The notes under the pieces: generated by a model
Seen by the model: only the letters and a program-made list of their open reading frames with translations
What the model was told of the DNA's origin: nothing
The model's database searches: none
Part shown: piece by piece, positions 10,621 to 23,369 of the stretch
Numbering within the stretch: the stretch's first letter is position 1
Layout of the letters: each line of letters begins with the position of its first letter
DNA from: Mangifera indica
Taxonomy: Eukaryota; Streptophyta; Magnoliopsida; Sapindales; Anacardiaceae
Assembly: GCF_011075055.1 (NCBI RefSeq)
Contig: NC_058147.1
Coordinates: 13,950,001-14,014,000 of the forward strand
Reading direction: 5' to 3'
DNA length: 64,000 bases
Made by a program: the position numbers and the translations under genes

Positions 10621-10713
10621 ATGGGTCAGACTTGAGTTTGTTCAATGATCAAATCTTTTTCCCCTAACCTGATCGCGTGTTTTGGCTCAGCATCGAGATT
10701 CCTCTGTCGTTGA
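10621..10713 (+). promoter_or_regulatory. Two upstream ORFs in the TNL leader
   Basis: An ATG at 10621 opens a 4-codon frame ending TGA at 10633-10635, and an ATG at 10645 opens a 22-codon frame ending TGA at 10711-10713. Both lie between the candidate TATA box and the main start. Upstream ORFs commonly lower translation of plant immune receptors; whether these are in the mature leader depends on the true transcription start. Confidence 0.35.
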
Positions 10714-10796
10714 CGTCTGCTCTCTTTAAAGTTTATTGGAGCGGAAAGGCCCACGAAAATCATAAGAATTCGCGTGGAAGGGAGCAATAAAATCTT

Positions 10797-13700
10797 ATGG
10801 GCAAAATTTCGTTTATGGCTTCTTCATTATCATTGTCGTCTTGTAATTCCATTTCCCATCGAGATTCCAAATTCGATGTTTTTCTTAGTTTTAGAGGCGA
10901 GGATACTCGTGATAACTTTACTAGTCATCTCTATGCGGCTTTGCGTCGAAAACAGATTGAAGCCTTTATTGATGACAGGGGACTTAAGAGAGGAGATGAA
11001 ATTTCTCCTGTGCTGTTGAAGGCAATAGAATCATCGAAGATTTCAGTAATAATTTTCTCAGAAGACTATGCTTCCTCTAGATGGTGCTTGGATGAACTTG
11101 TAAAAATTCTTGAATGTAAAAAATTCAATAACCAAATTGTTATACCAGTTTTCTTCAATGTGAATCCATCTGATATTCGGAAGCAAACGGGAACTTTCGC
11201 GGAGGCTTTTGTGAAGCATGAAGAACGTTTTAAGGAGATGAGAAACAAAGTTCAGAATTGGAGGAATGCTTTGACTGAAGCTGCCAATTTATCTGGATGG
11301 GATTCCTCTGTAACCAAGTAACTACTAATTCTTTACTAAAGTCTTTATAAGTTTTCAATTACTAATGCTATATAAGATATAATATTCCTTGCTAAAATCC
11401 AGTTATTTAGGAACGATATAAAATCTTAACCGAGTAAATGTATATGAAAATAAGACTTTAGATGTCATTAATTAATTAATTTATTTCTTCTGAAATCTTC
11501 TAGTTGGTTGATGCTGTGAGAACTGTGATTACAAAATTGTTTTTATTTCATTATTTATTTGCTGTGAACTTATTGCATCAAGTTTTGGTTCAATACTAGT
11601 GACCTTTCTAACTTGTCTGGGTTTCATAATGAGGACGGAACGAGTTTCTTGAAAAGTTTGGTATTTTTGATTTAATGATTATTTAATCTTTCCTTGTTAA
11701 TTTGACTCATCAAGAACATCCCAGGAATGGCCTTTTGATGAAATTAAGTTCTTCTGCACTACAGGATATAATTTAGCCAATTTTTTTCATTTCTGTGGAC
11801 AAATTAAGGGTATTTTAAATGAAAAATAACATTAGAAAGTTAGCTTTACAATTCCTAATCCCCCACAAGAAAAGAATAAAATAAACTGTTTCGTATTATT
11901 TTGCATATGCCATGGTACATTCCAACTCACTACTATTTATCTGCATGTTTGTAGGCCTGAGGCGACACTTGTAGATGAGATTGTTAAAGATATTTTGAAG
12001 AAATTGAAAAATATATCTATCTCAAGTGATTCTGATTACTATGTTGGACTAAACTCACGCATTAAGCATATCAAATCATTGTTATGCATTGGATTGTCAG
12101 ATTTTCGAATAATAGGAATTTGGGGAATGGGTGGTATAGGTAAAACAACCATTGCAGGAGCGATTTTTAACCAAATTTCTTGTGATTTTGAAGGTTGTTA
12201 CTTTTGTATTAATGTTAGAGAAGAATCAGAAAAATGGGGATTAAGTCATTTGAGAGACCAAGTTCTTTCTCAAATATTAGAAGAAGAAAACCTCAAAATA
12301 GGCACTCCCAAAATTCCTCTGTATATCCAGGAAAGACTTCGACGCAAAAAAGTTTTCATTGTTCTTGATGATGTGAATAATTTTGAACAATTAGAATTTT
12401 TGGGCGGAGGGCTTGACCATTTCGGTCTTGGAAGTAGAATTATTATAACTACTCGAGATAAACAAGTACTTCATAGTTATGGAGTGCAAAGCATATATGA
12501 GGTTGAGGAACTTAACCATAATGAAGCTCTTTTGTTGTTTTGTAAATATGCCTTTAAACAATGCCATCCTCTTGAAGATTTTATGGAGCTCTCAAGTAGT
12601 GTAATAAATTATGCAAAAGGCAATCCATTAGCTCTTAAAGCATTGGGTTCTACCCTCTTTCGAAAGAGCAGACGAGAATGGGAAAGTGCAATGTATAATT
12701 TGAAAATGGTTTTTGATCCCCAAATTCATGATGTGTTAAAAATTAGTTATGATAGACTGAACAGAGAGGAAAAAGAGATTTTTCTTGATATTGCCTGTTT
12801 CTTTAAAGGAGAGGATATAGATGATGTGGCTCAAATAATGCTAGACAGTCATTACTCCCTTTATTTTGAATTGCGTAACCTCTGTGATAAATCTCTCATA
12901 ACAATATCAAATAACAAGTTGCAAATGCATGATTTATTGCAAGAAATGGGTCGAGAAATTGTTTTCCAAGAATCTGCCAAAGAGCCTGCGAAACGTAGTA
13001 GGTTGTGGTATCATGAGGATGTCTACAACATGTTGAAAAATAATAAGGTAAAGAGCCTAATGAACTAGTTTTTATTTTTTATATTAGAAGTCCAATAAAG
13101 AAACAATCAACCCATACAAAATTTATTGTTATGTACCGTAGATTTGTGAAAGTTTTGTGCTTTTTATATTCACTTATACTTTGTTATGTTTGTTTATTAG
13201 GGCACTGATTCAATTGAAGGCACATTCTTAGATATGTCAAAAATAAGAGAACTTCAGTTAAGTTCTGGAGCCTTTGCAAATATGTCCAATCTTAGATTGC
13301 TGAAGTTTTATACTCCTAAGCTTTACAAAGTGTTCTCTAAAGCACATCTTCAGTTTTTGGATATTTCTAAGGTGCATCTTCCTCATGGTCTGAAATATCT
13401 TCCAAATGAGTTGAGGTATCTCCATTGGGAGGGATACCCTTTGAAAAAATTGCCATCAAAATTTAATATAGAGAACCTTGTTGAACTTAGATTGCCTTAT
13501 AGTAAGGTGGAGCAACTTTGGAAAGGAACTAAGGTATAATTTATGATTATATAGATGTTCTTTCATATGTAAACTATGTGGTTCACTGATACTAATTTAT
13601 TTTAGCCTTAAAATTTTTGTTACAGCATGCTCCCAAGTTGAAATTGATTGATCTTCGTGGGTCCAGATACTTGACCAGGATCTCAGACCTCTCAGATGCC

Positions 13701-15581
13701 TCGATGCTTGAGGTTATGAACCTCAGATATTGCAAAAGTCTTAAAATCTTTCCAAAGATTTCAGGGAACATAAAGGAATTAGATTTATCTGCAACCAGAA
13801 TAGAAGAAATTCCTACTGCCATTCGTGATCTGAAATCTCTTTCTAGGCTTAAACTTTGGAATTGCTCAAAGCTAAAGAGTTTCCCCGAAATCTTTGAAGA
13901 AATAAAAAATTTACAGTATTTTTCTCTAGGTAGAGCAACAAAAGTTAAGCAGCTTCCATCTTCTATTGAATATTTAACTGGGCTTATTGACTTGACATTG
14001 GTGGATCTCAAAAACCTTGAGACCATTCCAAGTAATATTTTCAGGTTGACATCTCTATGCTCAATAAATCTTTCTGGTTGCTCAAAACTTGATAGATTGC
14101 CAGATAGCTTGGGGAATCTAAAATGTTTGTGGTACTTCAATGCAGACAGAACTGCTATTAGGGAATTACCATCCTCTATTGCTGGTTGTAAAGATCTTCG
14201 AGTTCTGCATTGTTCTAAGTGTAGAAGTTTGATTTTGCCTTCATTCTCAGTTTTAGGTTCCTTAACACAATTAAGTTTGTCTTATTGCTCTCTAACTATT
14301 ATTCCTGAAGATATTTGTTATATGCCCTCTCTGAAACTATTAGATCTCTCTGGAAACAATTTGAAGAGTTTACCTAGAAGTGTTAAACAACTCTCTCGGC
14401 TAAAGCATCTTTTGATAAGCAATTGCAGAATGATTCAATCATTGCCAGAGCTTCCTGTATGTTTACGTTTTTTAGATGCAAGGAATTGCAAGAAGCTCCA
14501 ATCATTACCACATCTTCCATCACGCCTAGAAGAATTAAATGCAGATGAACTGGAGCTAGTATTTGAGCGCTGTTGTCAATTTGCATATAGCAGAATCGAG
14601 TTCATCTTTACAAACTGCCTGCAACTGAATCAAAAAGCATGCAACAGCATTTTGGTAGATTCACAACTGCAACTTCAACATATGTCATCTAAATCATTAA
14701 GACTTTGCCATGAAAAGGTACCTTTTTTCTCTTTCACTATCTACATGTTCTCAGAAATCATCAATGGTCATTTTTTATTTCAGGTATATGAAAAAACACC
14801 TTCAACTAGTTTGTGTCTACCTGGGAGTAAAATTCCTGATTGGTTTAGCTATCAAAGTTCAGGATCTTCAATAACTATTGTGCTACCTCAACATTGGTGC
14901 AATAAAAAGTTCATTGGATTCGCTCTATGTGTTGTTATTGCATTTGAGTGGCGTTATTGTGGTCGTGGTCTTTTTGTGGATTCTACTTACCAGTTTCAAA
15001 CCAGTGATAATCAATGGGATCCCTCTATATTTGGATTGAGGCTTTCTGTTGCTGGTATTTGGGCTATCACAGCTATTGATTCTGAACACATTGTACTGGG
15101 GTATAGTCCTGTTCGGGTTCTTAAGGGAGAATATACAGCTGCCTCTTTTAAGTTTCGTCCATTTATCCATGGTTACAAAGGCCCTGTAGAAGGTTGCAAG
15201 GTGAAATATTGTGGGGTATCTCTACTATATACACAGCCCATTGTGATCCAATCTAACCTTTCTATTGAGAATTTGGCTCCTATGATAACTAGGAAACGCC
15301 ATGCTAATTACTACCCTGATCAGACCAATTCAACTGAAATTAGAAGTGGAGGAACTGATGGTGAGTTGGAACCTGTTAGGGCCAAGGTGTACACGAGGAA
15401 GAAGAGAAAGAGAGATACTGTGAAGGAAGCTGAGAATGCAGGTGGAAGAAACTTAGCAGCTACAGATGTCACTCAAGCAGCAGGAGGAATGGCAGCAGAC
15501 AAACAATCCTCCCAAGATGGGGCAGCAACAATTATGCAGCATGAGCATGGGACCACAGAGATAGCCTTAGCTGAGGTGTAA
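10797..15581 (+). CDS. TIR-NB-ARC-LRR (TNL) immune receptor, five exons, apparently intact
   Basis: Predicted exons 10797-11317, 11955-13047, 13201-13533, 13626-14717 and 14784-15581 join with GT-AG borders to 3837 nt, 1278 residues, without a stop. Exon 1 is the TIR domain (FDVFLSFRGEDTR at 26-38; E100 in WCLDEL, the position of the catalytic glutamate in NADase TIRs). Exon 2 is NB-ARC: P-loop GMGGIGKTT about 231, kinase-2 VFIVLDDV about 307, RNBS-B GSRIIITTRD about 333, GNPLALKAL about 396, MHD about 498. Exons 3-4 hold the leucine-rich repeats (about 560-960); exon 5 begins the post-LRR C-JID (LPGSKIPDWFSYQSSGSS from about 1026). The family recognises pathogen effectors in cytoplasm or nucleus and signals through EDS1. 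A Met at codon 7 could be the real start. Oddities: a hydrophilic tail with RKKRKR about 1218-1223, and a last intron of 66 nt that keeps the frame if retained. Confidence 0.93.
14718..14783 (+). other. 66-nt stop-free intron of the TNL gene
   Basis: The segment starts GTACCTTTTTT and ends TTTATTTCAG, with a T-rich 3' side, so it looks spliceable, and the join CHEK to VYEKTPSTS matches the usual entry to the C-JID. It is a multiple of three (22 codons) and free of stops, so an unspliced transcript would simply carry 22 extra, rather hydrophobic residues in front of the C-JID. Both forms are therefore translatable. Confidence 0.6.
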
Positions 15582-16760
15582 CCACAGAATTGGAAAGGCA
15601 GTTATGGGAAGGAAATAGAAGAAGGAGACCCGGAGTTGGAGGAGGGCAGAGAAGAAAATTGAGAAAAGGTAATGTAGGGAGAGTTTCCAGTCTCTTGAAT
15701 GCCGGAGGAAGAATTTCTGTCTTCTTTTAGTTTGCATTTCTGTTTTCCTTTCATTGTGAGTTCAGAGAATTAGTATGCTAAGTTTTTAAGAAGTACTTTC
15801 ACCAGTGAACTTTATACGTGTTTCTGCAAAGATTATCAATGCAAGCGGTATTCCATACATTACTATCCAGTTTGTTACACAATAATATTCATTACATTGC
15901 AGTTCAGCCATTTGATACAATATCCACAGCAGTTCTGTTTTAGCAACAATACAACCCAGAAATCTTGGTCCAGCAGCTAGCTGCAGCAGCATAGTCACCA
16001 AACAGCAGCATGTTATCACAGTATCACATTATCACATTTTTTGCAGTTACAAATTCCGGAAATCCTTGAATAGCAACTTCCCAGCGGCAGCAGAACCATC
16101 ATTCCAGCAGAACATGTTAGCTGAACACTCCAGGTACCTATCAGAATTTGAAATCAATGCTTGTTGATTGCTACTCTTCTACAATTGGACTTTTGGGTCT
16201 TTGTTCGACTATCAATGCTACTTATGGTTTCTCCATCGACTTTTGGCAATTTCCTATCATAACTTTCATGTTTGTATTAGTTTAAGAATTCTTTCAGCTT
16301 TATGTTGGTTTGATATTGTACTGCCCTGCCTGCAGTCATAGTTCAATGTTGCATGGTGTTTTGTTGATTTATTAAAAATTATTTTTATTGTTTAGATTAT
16401 GTTGCGTACCTGACCTTGTGGAGTTGTCTTCTGCAGGAGCTGGGTCCTTCTGGAGACGAAGTCAACCGCTGAGTACCTGTTACGTGTACTGTATTTATGT
16501 AAAAGAACTGTGTATTGCTAATTTGTGGAATGAATGTAATTGATGGAATTATATGAACCAATGGATTGTAATCAACGGAATTATATGAATAAATGAAATG
16601 ACTGCTTTATTGAATGAAATAGTGCAGATTACAATGGCTTATTGAAATAAATCAAGGAACCAAAAAAACCAATACAACCAACACTGTCGTGGCAGTGAAC
16701 CAATGACCTAGGCTTAAGCCCCCAAACCAAAACCTAACCAATTATATTTTTTTCTGGATG
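15582..16760 (+). other. Region downstream of the TNL stop, possible 3' UTR and extra exon
   Basis: The DNA is less AT-rich than its surroundings and retains short open stretches. CTTCTGCAG at 16428-16436 would be a good splice acceptor; after it 16437-16472 encodes 11 residues (starting ELGPSGDEVNR) and a stop, which could be an alternative terminal exon, or 3' UTR. Around 16530-16590 a block containing GGAATTATATGAA is repeated twice. No second gene was recognised. Confidence 0.3.
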
Positions 16761-16779
16761 CCCCATTCTCACAGCTTCC

Positions 16780-17000
16780 TTCTCCTTTTAACGCACAGCT
16801 CCATCCCTGAAGATCTGTCTCCTTCCTGGTTGTATGCTCCTCTTGATTTCTTTCCTTGCCTGTGTGATCTGCTCCTATGTTTATGGCCATGTGATTTGCT
16901 ACTTCCTTGTTTATGTGTTTGCTCAGCTGTACTTCCAAGTTTGTGTGATGGTTATCTAGATTTGCTAAGTTTGTATGATGATTATCCACAGTTGCCTTCT
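16780..17000 (-). pseudogene. S/R/K/H-rich reading frame, possibly a broken RS-domain exon
   Basis: One minus-strand frame reads SYKLSKSR, stop, then PSHKLGSTAEQTHKQGSSKS, HGHKHRSRSHRQGKKSRG and ends near CVKRRRKL before another stop. The mixture of serine, arginine, histidine and lysine is typical of RS-like domains of splicing-related proteins, and the other minus frame across the same bases is also open. At 17268-17340 (-) another short open run (CLRIRQKAFKNVIKDIM) might be a neighbouring exon. The internal stop and missing splice sites argue for a decayed fragment. I cannot name the gene. Confidence 0.22.
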
Positions 17001-18519
17001 GAATTATAGCTGCTGGTGTTGCAATTGCCCTTTTGCCCTTCCTCTTGCAAGTCTTGATTATTGGGGGTCTATCAGATTTTCAGGTGTCTCTTTTTTTTTT
17101 TTTGTATAATTATCATATGCATTTTCATTCTTTATGTCTACTTCATATTTATCTTATAAGGTTTCTCTTTTGTCTTAGTATTATAAAATTTAATTTCAAC
17201 TTATTGAATGTCTTGGGCTTCATTGTCTAATTACTTGCCTTTGTTTTTTGATTCAGGAACTTAAAAAGCTGTGTGCATAATATCTTTGATGACATTTTTG
17301 AATGCTTTTTGCCTGATCCTTAAACAAGCCTGTCCGTAGGCTAGTTGCGCTCGTAACAGTTAAGTATATACTTCAACACTCCTAATTTATATGCTTGTAT
17401 GTTTATGTCATTGTGTAGGCATCAAGAGCACTTCCACTGATTATATTTTTCTTGCTAAGTGGTATCTCGAACTTAATGATATGACATTCTTTATTCTTAC
17501 ACTATTTTTTTTTGGTATAAGTTAAATTTATTGCTTGCTTGTGCTTTTAAATTGCTAGATTGAAGAAACATGCAATTGTATTTGATTCTTCCAGAGGGTC
17601 CAATGGACCTATGATGGGTCAATTTATTTGATTGGACGAGTGTTTTGTTCTGTGCGGTAGAGGGACAATTGCTGGTTTTGATTCTCTGCGGAAACCGATC
17701 GCAAAACTGTAGTTCTTCACCTTTTTACTTATTTAATATAAATTTTTACTTGGCTACACTATTACTTGGCTGATATGCACATAGTTATAATGAGGGGGAT
17801 GTTAATATTTTTAATGGGGGAAGCTATAACGATAATCGATTACAAGATTTTTTCTGTCATTACAACTTTTCAATAATGAAAAATAAATTTTTAATGATCA
17901 TTTTCTCATTATTAAACTTATTAATTTATTTGGTTTTAATGAGAATATAAATAATTGATCGCTAAAATTATGACAAAAAATACTTATAATGATGGGATAT
18001 AATCTCCTCATTATTGCTTCTACCACTAAAATTAGTATTTTTTTGCAGTGGTAGTTACATGTGTTGAACTTGATTGCTATTGCTTTTGCTTTTGGTACCC
18101 AAAAAAGCGAAGATTCTCATCTTGTTGGCTTCTTATAAGACTTCGATTTGTTATGTTTTGTCATATTTTATGATGTTGCCAAAGGTGTTTACTATGCCTC
18201 ATGCAAATAAATTGACTTCATGAACAATGCCATATGAAATGATTTATGAGGATGTTTTGTCAGTTGCATAATGTCCACAAGGAAAAAAGTTATGAAATTA
18301 TCTGTATAATCCATGATTATCTGAATTTCAAGATAGATAAGATCCATGGATATTGTTTATAAGAGGATAATGCATGCCCTTGTCTGATCCATGCACAATC
18401 ATGCATAGGCCAAAATTACCCATGTTGAATTTATCCTTATCTAATTGGATAAAGTCTAGTATCCAAAATTTCTATTACAATTAAACATCATAGGATTATT
18501 ACCTTTCGGTCATTAAATG
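17001..18519. other. Intergenic DNA with a possible CACTA-type terminus
   Basis: No gene was recognised. At 18038-18050 the run ends TTTTTTTGCAGTG, which on the other strand begins CACTGCAAAAAAA, resembling the end of CACTA transposons; the preceding 250 bp (TTAATGATCA, ATTATTG and similar words) look like subterminal repeats. No matching left end was found. Confidence 0.25.
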
Positions 18520-18888
18520 TAATAACTTGCACTTTGAGTCCAAAGACTTCTTGAGACTCAAAATTGTCTATCTAGGTACTGAACTTGATTCATTTCGAAT
18601 AATTTTATGCCTCCAGAGTTTGATAAACTTCTATTTTATATAACTCATAGGCTTTTCATTAGGTCAGTCATAGACAGATTCGTATTGAGCCCACAAGTTG
18701 ACAACCATTCATATGTAGACTAAGATTGGCTTAATAACAAAGGTATCATGCTCACTTGACTAATGAAAGTGTTAACGATTTACCCTTAACTTGTCAATAA
18801 TACTGTTACTTATGCAATTTGGTTATATCATTATATGACATCTCTTCAAGATTGAGACATAGATTTAGTGCTAGTTTAGGGAGCCCTC
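18520..18888 (-). repeat. Left part of an older LTR interrupted by the Copia nest (right part 31991-32190)
   Basis: The stretch aligns by eye with the middle of the LTR at 18889-20779: compare ATGCCTCCAGAGTTTGATAA here with ATGCCTTCAGAGTTCATCAA at 19751, and the following CTATAGGC/ACTTATAGAC and AAGATTGGCTTAATAACAA phrases. Its continuation resumes at 31991 (GATATTTAGTCACTTAATCC) and runs to about 32190. The younger element therefore landed inside a member of its own family. Confidence 0.6.
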
Positions 18889-20779
18889 TGTAAGGATTTT
18901 GTAGTCTTCGACAGTGGAAAAACAAATTGAAATTTAATTTAAAAAATCAAACATTTCGCAAAATCCCTTTCTAGATCATCCCTGTAGAATGATTAATTCA
19001 CAAACATACAAGAACACATATAAGGTGTTTATTTGATTTACCTGCATTGGTGGCTTCTTTATCTTTCTCTAATGATGGAGGTTGTGAAGTTGTGCTATCA
19101 AAACCTAGTTAAGACTTGCCTCATTGTATCCTCACGTAGCAATTACTGTGAAGACTCGACTATGCTTGTGGCTTGTTAGAACCAAAGGACAATTTTGGGT
19201 GAGGGAAGGAAAAAGTCTCTCTGTTGTAGCTAGGGTTGAATATAATATGTGATGTGTATTTTAAAATGAGAAAAGACACATATATATACACATCACATGT
19301 CTGTCGCCTAGGACTTGAATATGTCTTAAGCATCTCACCCATGCACCTCTGGCACACATGAATGTGTTAGGTGGACATGACTTGGGTGAAAAGCTTCCCA
19401 CCTAGCTTTTGCATGTACAACTTATGAAATTTGTATTCTTGGTCAATGTGATAAATACATGTATATGTCATCATTAATATCCTATTCATCCAACTCAAAA
19501 TTAGATTTTTACGATATTAATGAATATAGGATAAAATGCTATCACAATTTTAATTTGATTTTCAAATTAGGTGATGTGGATTTGAGTCAGTTCAACTTAA
19601 TACTGCCAAATCTCACATACACTCTAGCAACTCAGGATTATTACACTAAGGACTTAAAATATATTGAAAAATATTTCAGGTCCATAGACCTTTCCAAGCC
19701 TTTAGATTTTCAATCCAGAATTTAAACCGAATCTAACTTGGAGAATTCTCATGCCTTCAGAGTTCATCAACTCCTTTTGTGTATGACTTATAGACTCTCT
19801 ACTAAGTTGATAGTGGTCGAATTCATATCGCACTTTCAACCTAATATTTATTTGGACACAAATGAAGATTAGCCTTTAACAAGACATCACAACCACCAAA
19901 TTAGTAGAAGTCAACATGTGACTTCTTTTAACCTTTCAATGATGTTACTCGTATAATTCAATCATTTTGTCATATGATATTTCTTTGAGACTGAGGTACA
20001 AATTAAGTGTCTTCCTCAAAGGTCCCTTAATAACATATATTGACTTCTGTCAATAATCAAATAATATTAAATCGAGCGTCAACTCAGTTCCACTATGACC
20101 ATATATTTAATTGGTCATTAACATTCATTAGTAAACCCTAACTAAGATATTAGCTCTCATGCTCAAGAGTGACAAATCTTTTATTGATCCATTATAGTCT
20201 TTATATAGATCATGATATGACCAATCACTACTTTTTTGGCAATTCTCTGATCGAACTACATTGGACTGGTGTCAAATTATATCGATCCTTGTACAAGATG
20301 ATCAAGTATAAGGATCACATATACCTCTATTCACCAAGAGGATATTTTTCATAGATATTAAAACAACCATCCACATGGAATCTTCTTGGCAAGTCAATCT
20401 AGCGAACACTTTTACAACATGTGCCCATGTGTTACACCAAGTCATCAAAAATAACTTTGACACGTGACAACTGTCGTCGTCTTTCGATGAAGTTGTTTAA
20501 CACTATGATAACTCTATCATCATTATATGTGTCCTTGATCATGGTAATATTAAAGTTACGAACGTTTTAAAAACAACCACCTAATGTACATATAAGGTTC
20601 TCACGATCCTGTGTCATGCACTAATCTCCTCATCATAGTTCAACTATTATTAGGACATTTGTTTGAACATATATTAATATGCTAAAATAGACAAAGAAAA
20701 CCATAGAAATTACAAATATGACTTTTATTAATGAACTCATATCACAATAGGGATTGACGCTAGGGTACCAATATTAACA
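18889..20779 (-). repeat. 3' LTR of the nested 13.1-kb element
   Basis: Begins TGTAAGGATT, ends AATATTAACA. It shares long stretches with 29053-31990, for example GAATGATTAATTCACAAACA near 18989 and 29150, and ATTACAAATATGAC near 20708 and 31920. The second comparison also supplies the uninterrupted version of the site where the TRIM element inserted. Confidence 0.75.
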
Positions 20780-20793
20780 ATCTCTCACTTGCA
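20780..20793 (-). other. Polypurine tract of the nested element
   Basis: On the minus strand GTGCAAGTGAGAGAT directly precedes the LTR start TGTTAATATT. CAAGTGGGAGATTGTT is a familiar junction of plant Copia 3' LTRs, which supports both orientation and class. Confidence 0.65.
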
Positions 20794-21192
20794 CTATAGC
20801 CAATTATTCATGTTAACAACATTGGATGACCACACATGCCCATCATTGCTTCTGCTACAACAGAGCATTCACTGATACAATCTGTTCATTTAGTTTTTTA
20901 AGGGTTAATTAACCTTTCTTATTATCAATCATTATTGACAGGTTGAAATTGCTAGAGTATGCAATTAGATTGTTTGGTGAGACCATGACTTTTATAAAGC
21001 ATCTATTTGGTACTAATAGTACCAAATCAATTATGTGAAATGTCAAAATTTATGATCCAATATATTGTTTACAATCTTGCATTTTAAACACCCCGTACTT
21101 GACTTTTAACGTAAAATTTATTCAACATATACTATACAACTTATCCTCTGAATTAATATTCAGTATTTTCAAACTTGGTTTGTCTTATTTCA
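20794..21192 (-). mobile_element. Remnant of the nested element's 3' internal region
   Basis: About 400 bp between the polypurine tract and the Gypsy LTR at 21193. No readable protein was found; it is assigned by position only. Confidence 0.4.
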
Positions 21193-23354
21193 TGTGACAC
21201 CCACAGGTATGTTTCAAAGGCAAAATAGTCTTTATTCATTAGTATATGATGTGAGCATGATTAAATATGATTTCTAAGTCAAAGTGCAAGTTTTTGGTGA
21301 CATATGGTCGTCTATAGAGAGATTATGGCCATGTGTCCCACCATGTTAGTCGAATAAGATTGAATTCATGTAAATTTCAAATTTAAGTGACACGCACCTG
21401 TGTATGGTGAATACGATTTCAATTTTTATATAAGATATGTTGTTACGTTTTAGGGATCATGATTCATAATCCCTAAAAGCACGAAACTTCCAAAAAGAAA
21501 GAGAGTTTGACATATGATCTTCCAACTTTTTGCAGGTAACTTTCGATAGCTTTTTCCAGTGACGTGGTGACGAGAAAAAAAAAAAAGGAAACATATTTAT
21601 ATGTTCTTGCTTCTGCGAATTAAGATAAATAAAATTCTTTTTTCTTTGTCATGATTTTGTTGAATTGACCTTGGGGATTATATGAGTATGTGAGGGTGTT
21701 TAATATTGTGATTAAAGCATGATGGATGTATGAAATCAATTTGTACCATGATATTTGGCATCCAAAGGATTTTGTGATGAATAGTAAAGAATCAAATATC
21801 AATATTAGATGATTGAGGTTTTATCATGGTATAATATATGTTTGGATGTCATGCTAATTGTAATGGTGATTGTTAGTGATGATAAATCACTATAGTTAGA
21901 TGATTTTAAGGTTATCGTGTATGCCTTTTTACTCTACAATGGCAAAGTTTATATTGATTGTATCTTTTGGCTTATATTGAGACGATTTATATTTGGTGTT
22001 GATAAAATTGTTGGAATGCATTATAAATGGATTATAGATATATTCGGTATGCCTAGAATTGAAAAGAATGCATAGAGACCAATTAGGGTGCATTTTCAAG
22101 ACTACGCTTTTGAATTCTAGAATTGATACATGGTCATGTGGTATGAGACACACTTGTGTATGCAATCTCTAAAATTTGGGTTAAGTTTTTTGATTATCTA
22201 ATAATCGTTAGATGTCGTTAATCGATGAGCGATCAATTAGGACACGTGGACTTTTCGTATATAGTTTAGGCATGATCGTGTGTGGGATGAAATGATCATA
22301 ATACCCTTGAGAAATAGAGTGGTCATGATGAGAATAAAAAAGGAAAGTGAAATAAATATTTGAAGGATACATGCTCGTGTATCTATCAATAATATCACAC
22401 TAGGAGAAGCTATAGGAAGGTGGTTATGTGCAAGTAAATCAAAGAGACACCTTCTCGTGTGTCTAGATGTACATGCCAAAAAGAGTAAGAGAGCTAGGCT
22501 AGAGATTTAAGAGTCATTCCAAGTAATAGTATAAGGATTCCAAGTACGTAGTAATACCCTATGTGCCAAAGAGTGAAGTCATAGTGTGGTACCAAATATA
22601 TTGTTAGGTGGAAGCGAAAACGAGCTAAGTTAAGTAAAGGCTCAAGATGTATGCATGCTGACATCACAGGATTGTTATGAAGAGGCACCGTGAGTACACA
22701 TTCACTACACTACCTATAATAGTGCATGTTTGCAGTAAGACATTAGATTTACAGAAGGGTACAAGCTCGCAGATGAACCCAATTAAGATACAGTTTGGTA
22801 TAGTTAAATAAAGAGATACGTTATATGGGCAAAGTGTCAAATCTTTATATTTAATATAGACTGATTGACCTAATATACAATTTTAGTTATAGTTTTTAGA
22901 TTTAAATGCTTCCACCAAGTTTAGTAGGGTTACGCTAAATAGAAATCTAGGGAAGTGGTTTTTTAGTGATTAAAAGGACATAGTTTGATCCGAGAATTAT
23001 GATATATAGCCTAGACAGTTCCTAAAGTATAACTTTTAGATTTAGATGTTGAATGAGTGATAGTTAACAAGTGTAGAGAGCGAAGGTATTTCTGTCTTTT
23101 CTGTTTTACTTTATTCAAAATTTATTTTTGTATCAGGCTACACATGTTATGTTTTTCAATTAACATCTTATAATCTGACATCTTTTGTATGCTTCCGATT
23201 TAGGGTTTCAAAAATGGTGTTTTAGTAATTTCATAAAGTTTAATAAATGAGGTTTTATTCAAATGTTTTTGAGTTTTTATTTAATGCATGGTCAAAATAA
23301 ATAATTTGATGACTCTTTTCTTTAGAGGGTAGTGCTTCTAGAGGGGGTGTTATA
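21193..23354 (+). repeat. 5' LTR of the degenerate Gypsy element
   Basis: Starts TGTGACACCC and ends GGTGTTATA (decayed TGTTACA), 2162 bp, a plausible length for plant chromovirus-like LTRs. The left boundary rests on the canonical TGTGACACCC start only, because there is no second copy to compare. Confidence 0.55.
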
Positions 23355-23356
23355 AG

Positions 23357-23369
23357 TTGGTATCAATGC
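23357..23369 (+). other. Gypsy primer binding site
   Basis: TTGGTATCAATGC, two bases after the LTR, is close to the initiator-Met primer complement TGGTATCAGAGC. Confidence 0.65.

Noticed and set aside
13592..14140. 182-codon minus-strand frame
   Set aside because: Antisense shadow of the LRR exon of the TNL gene.
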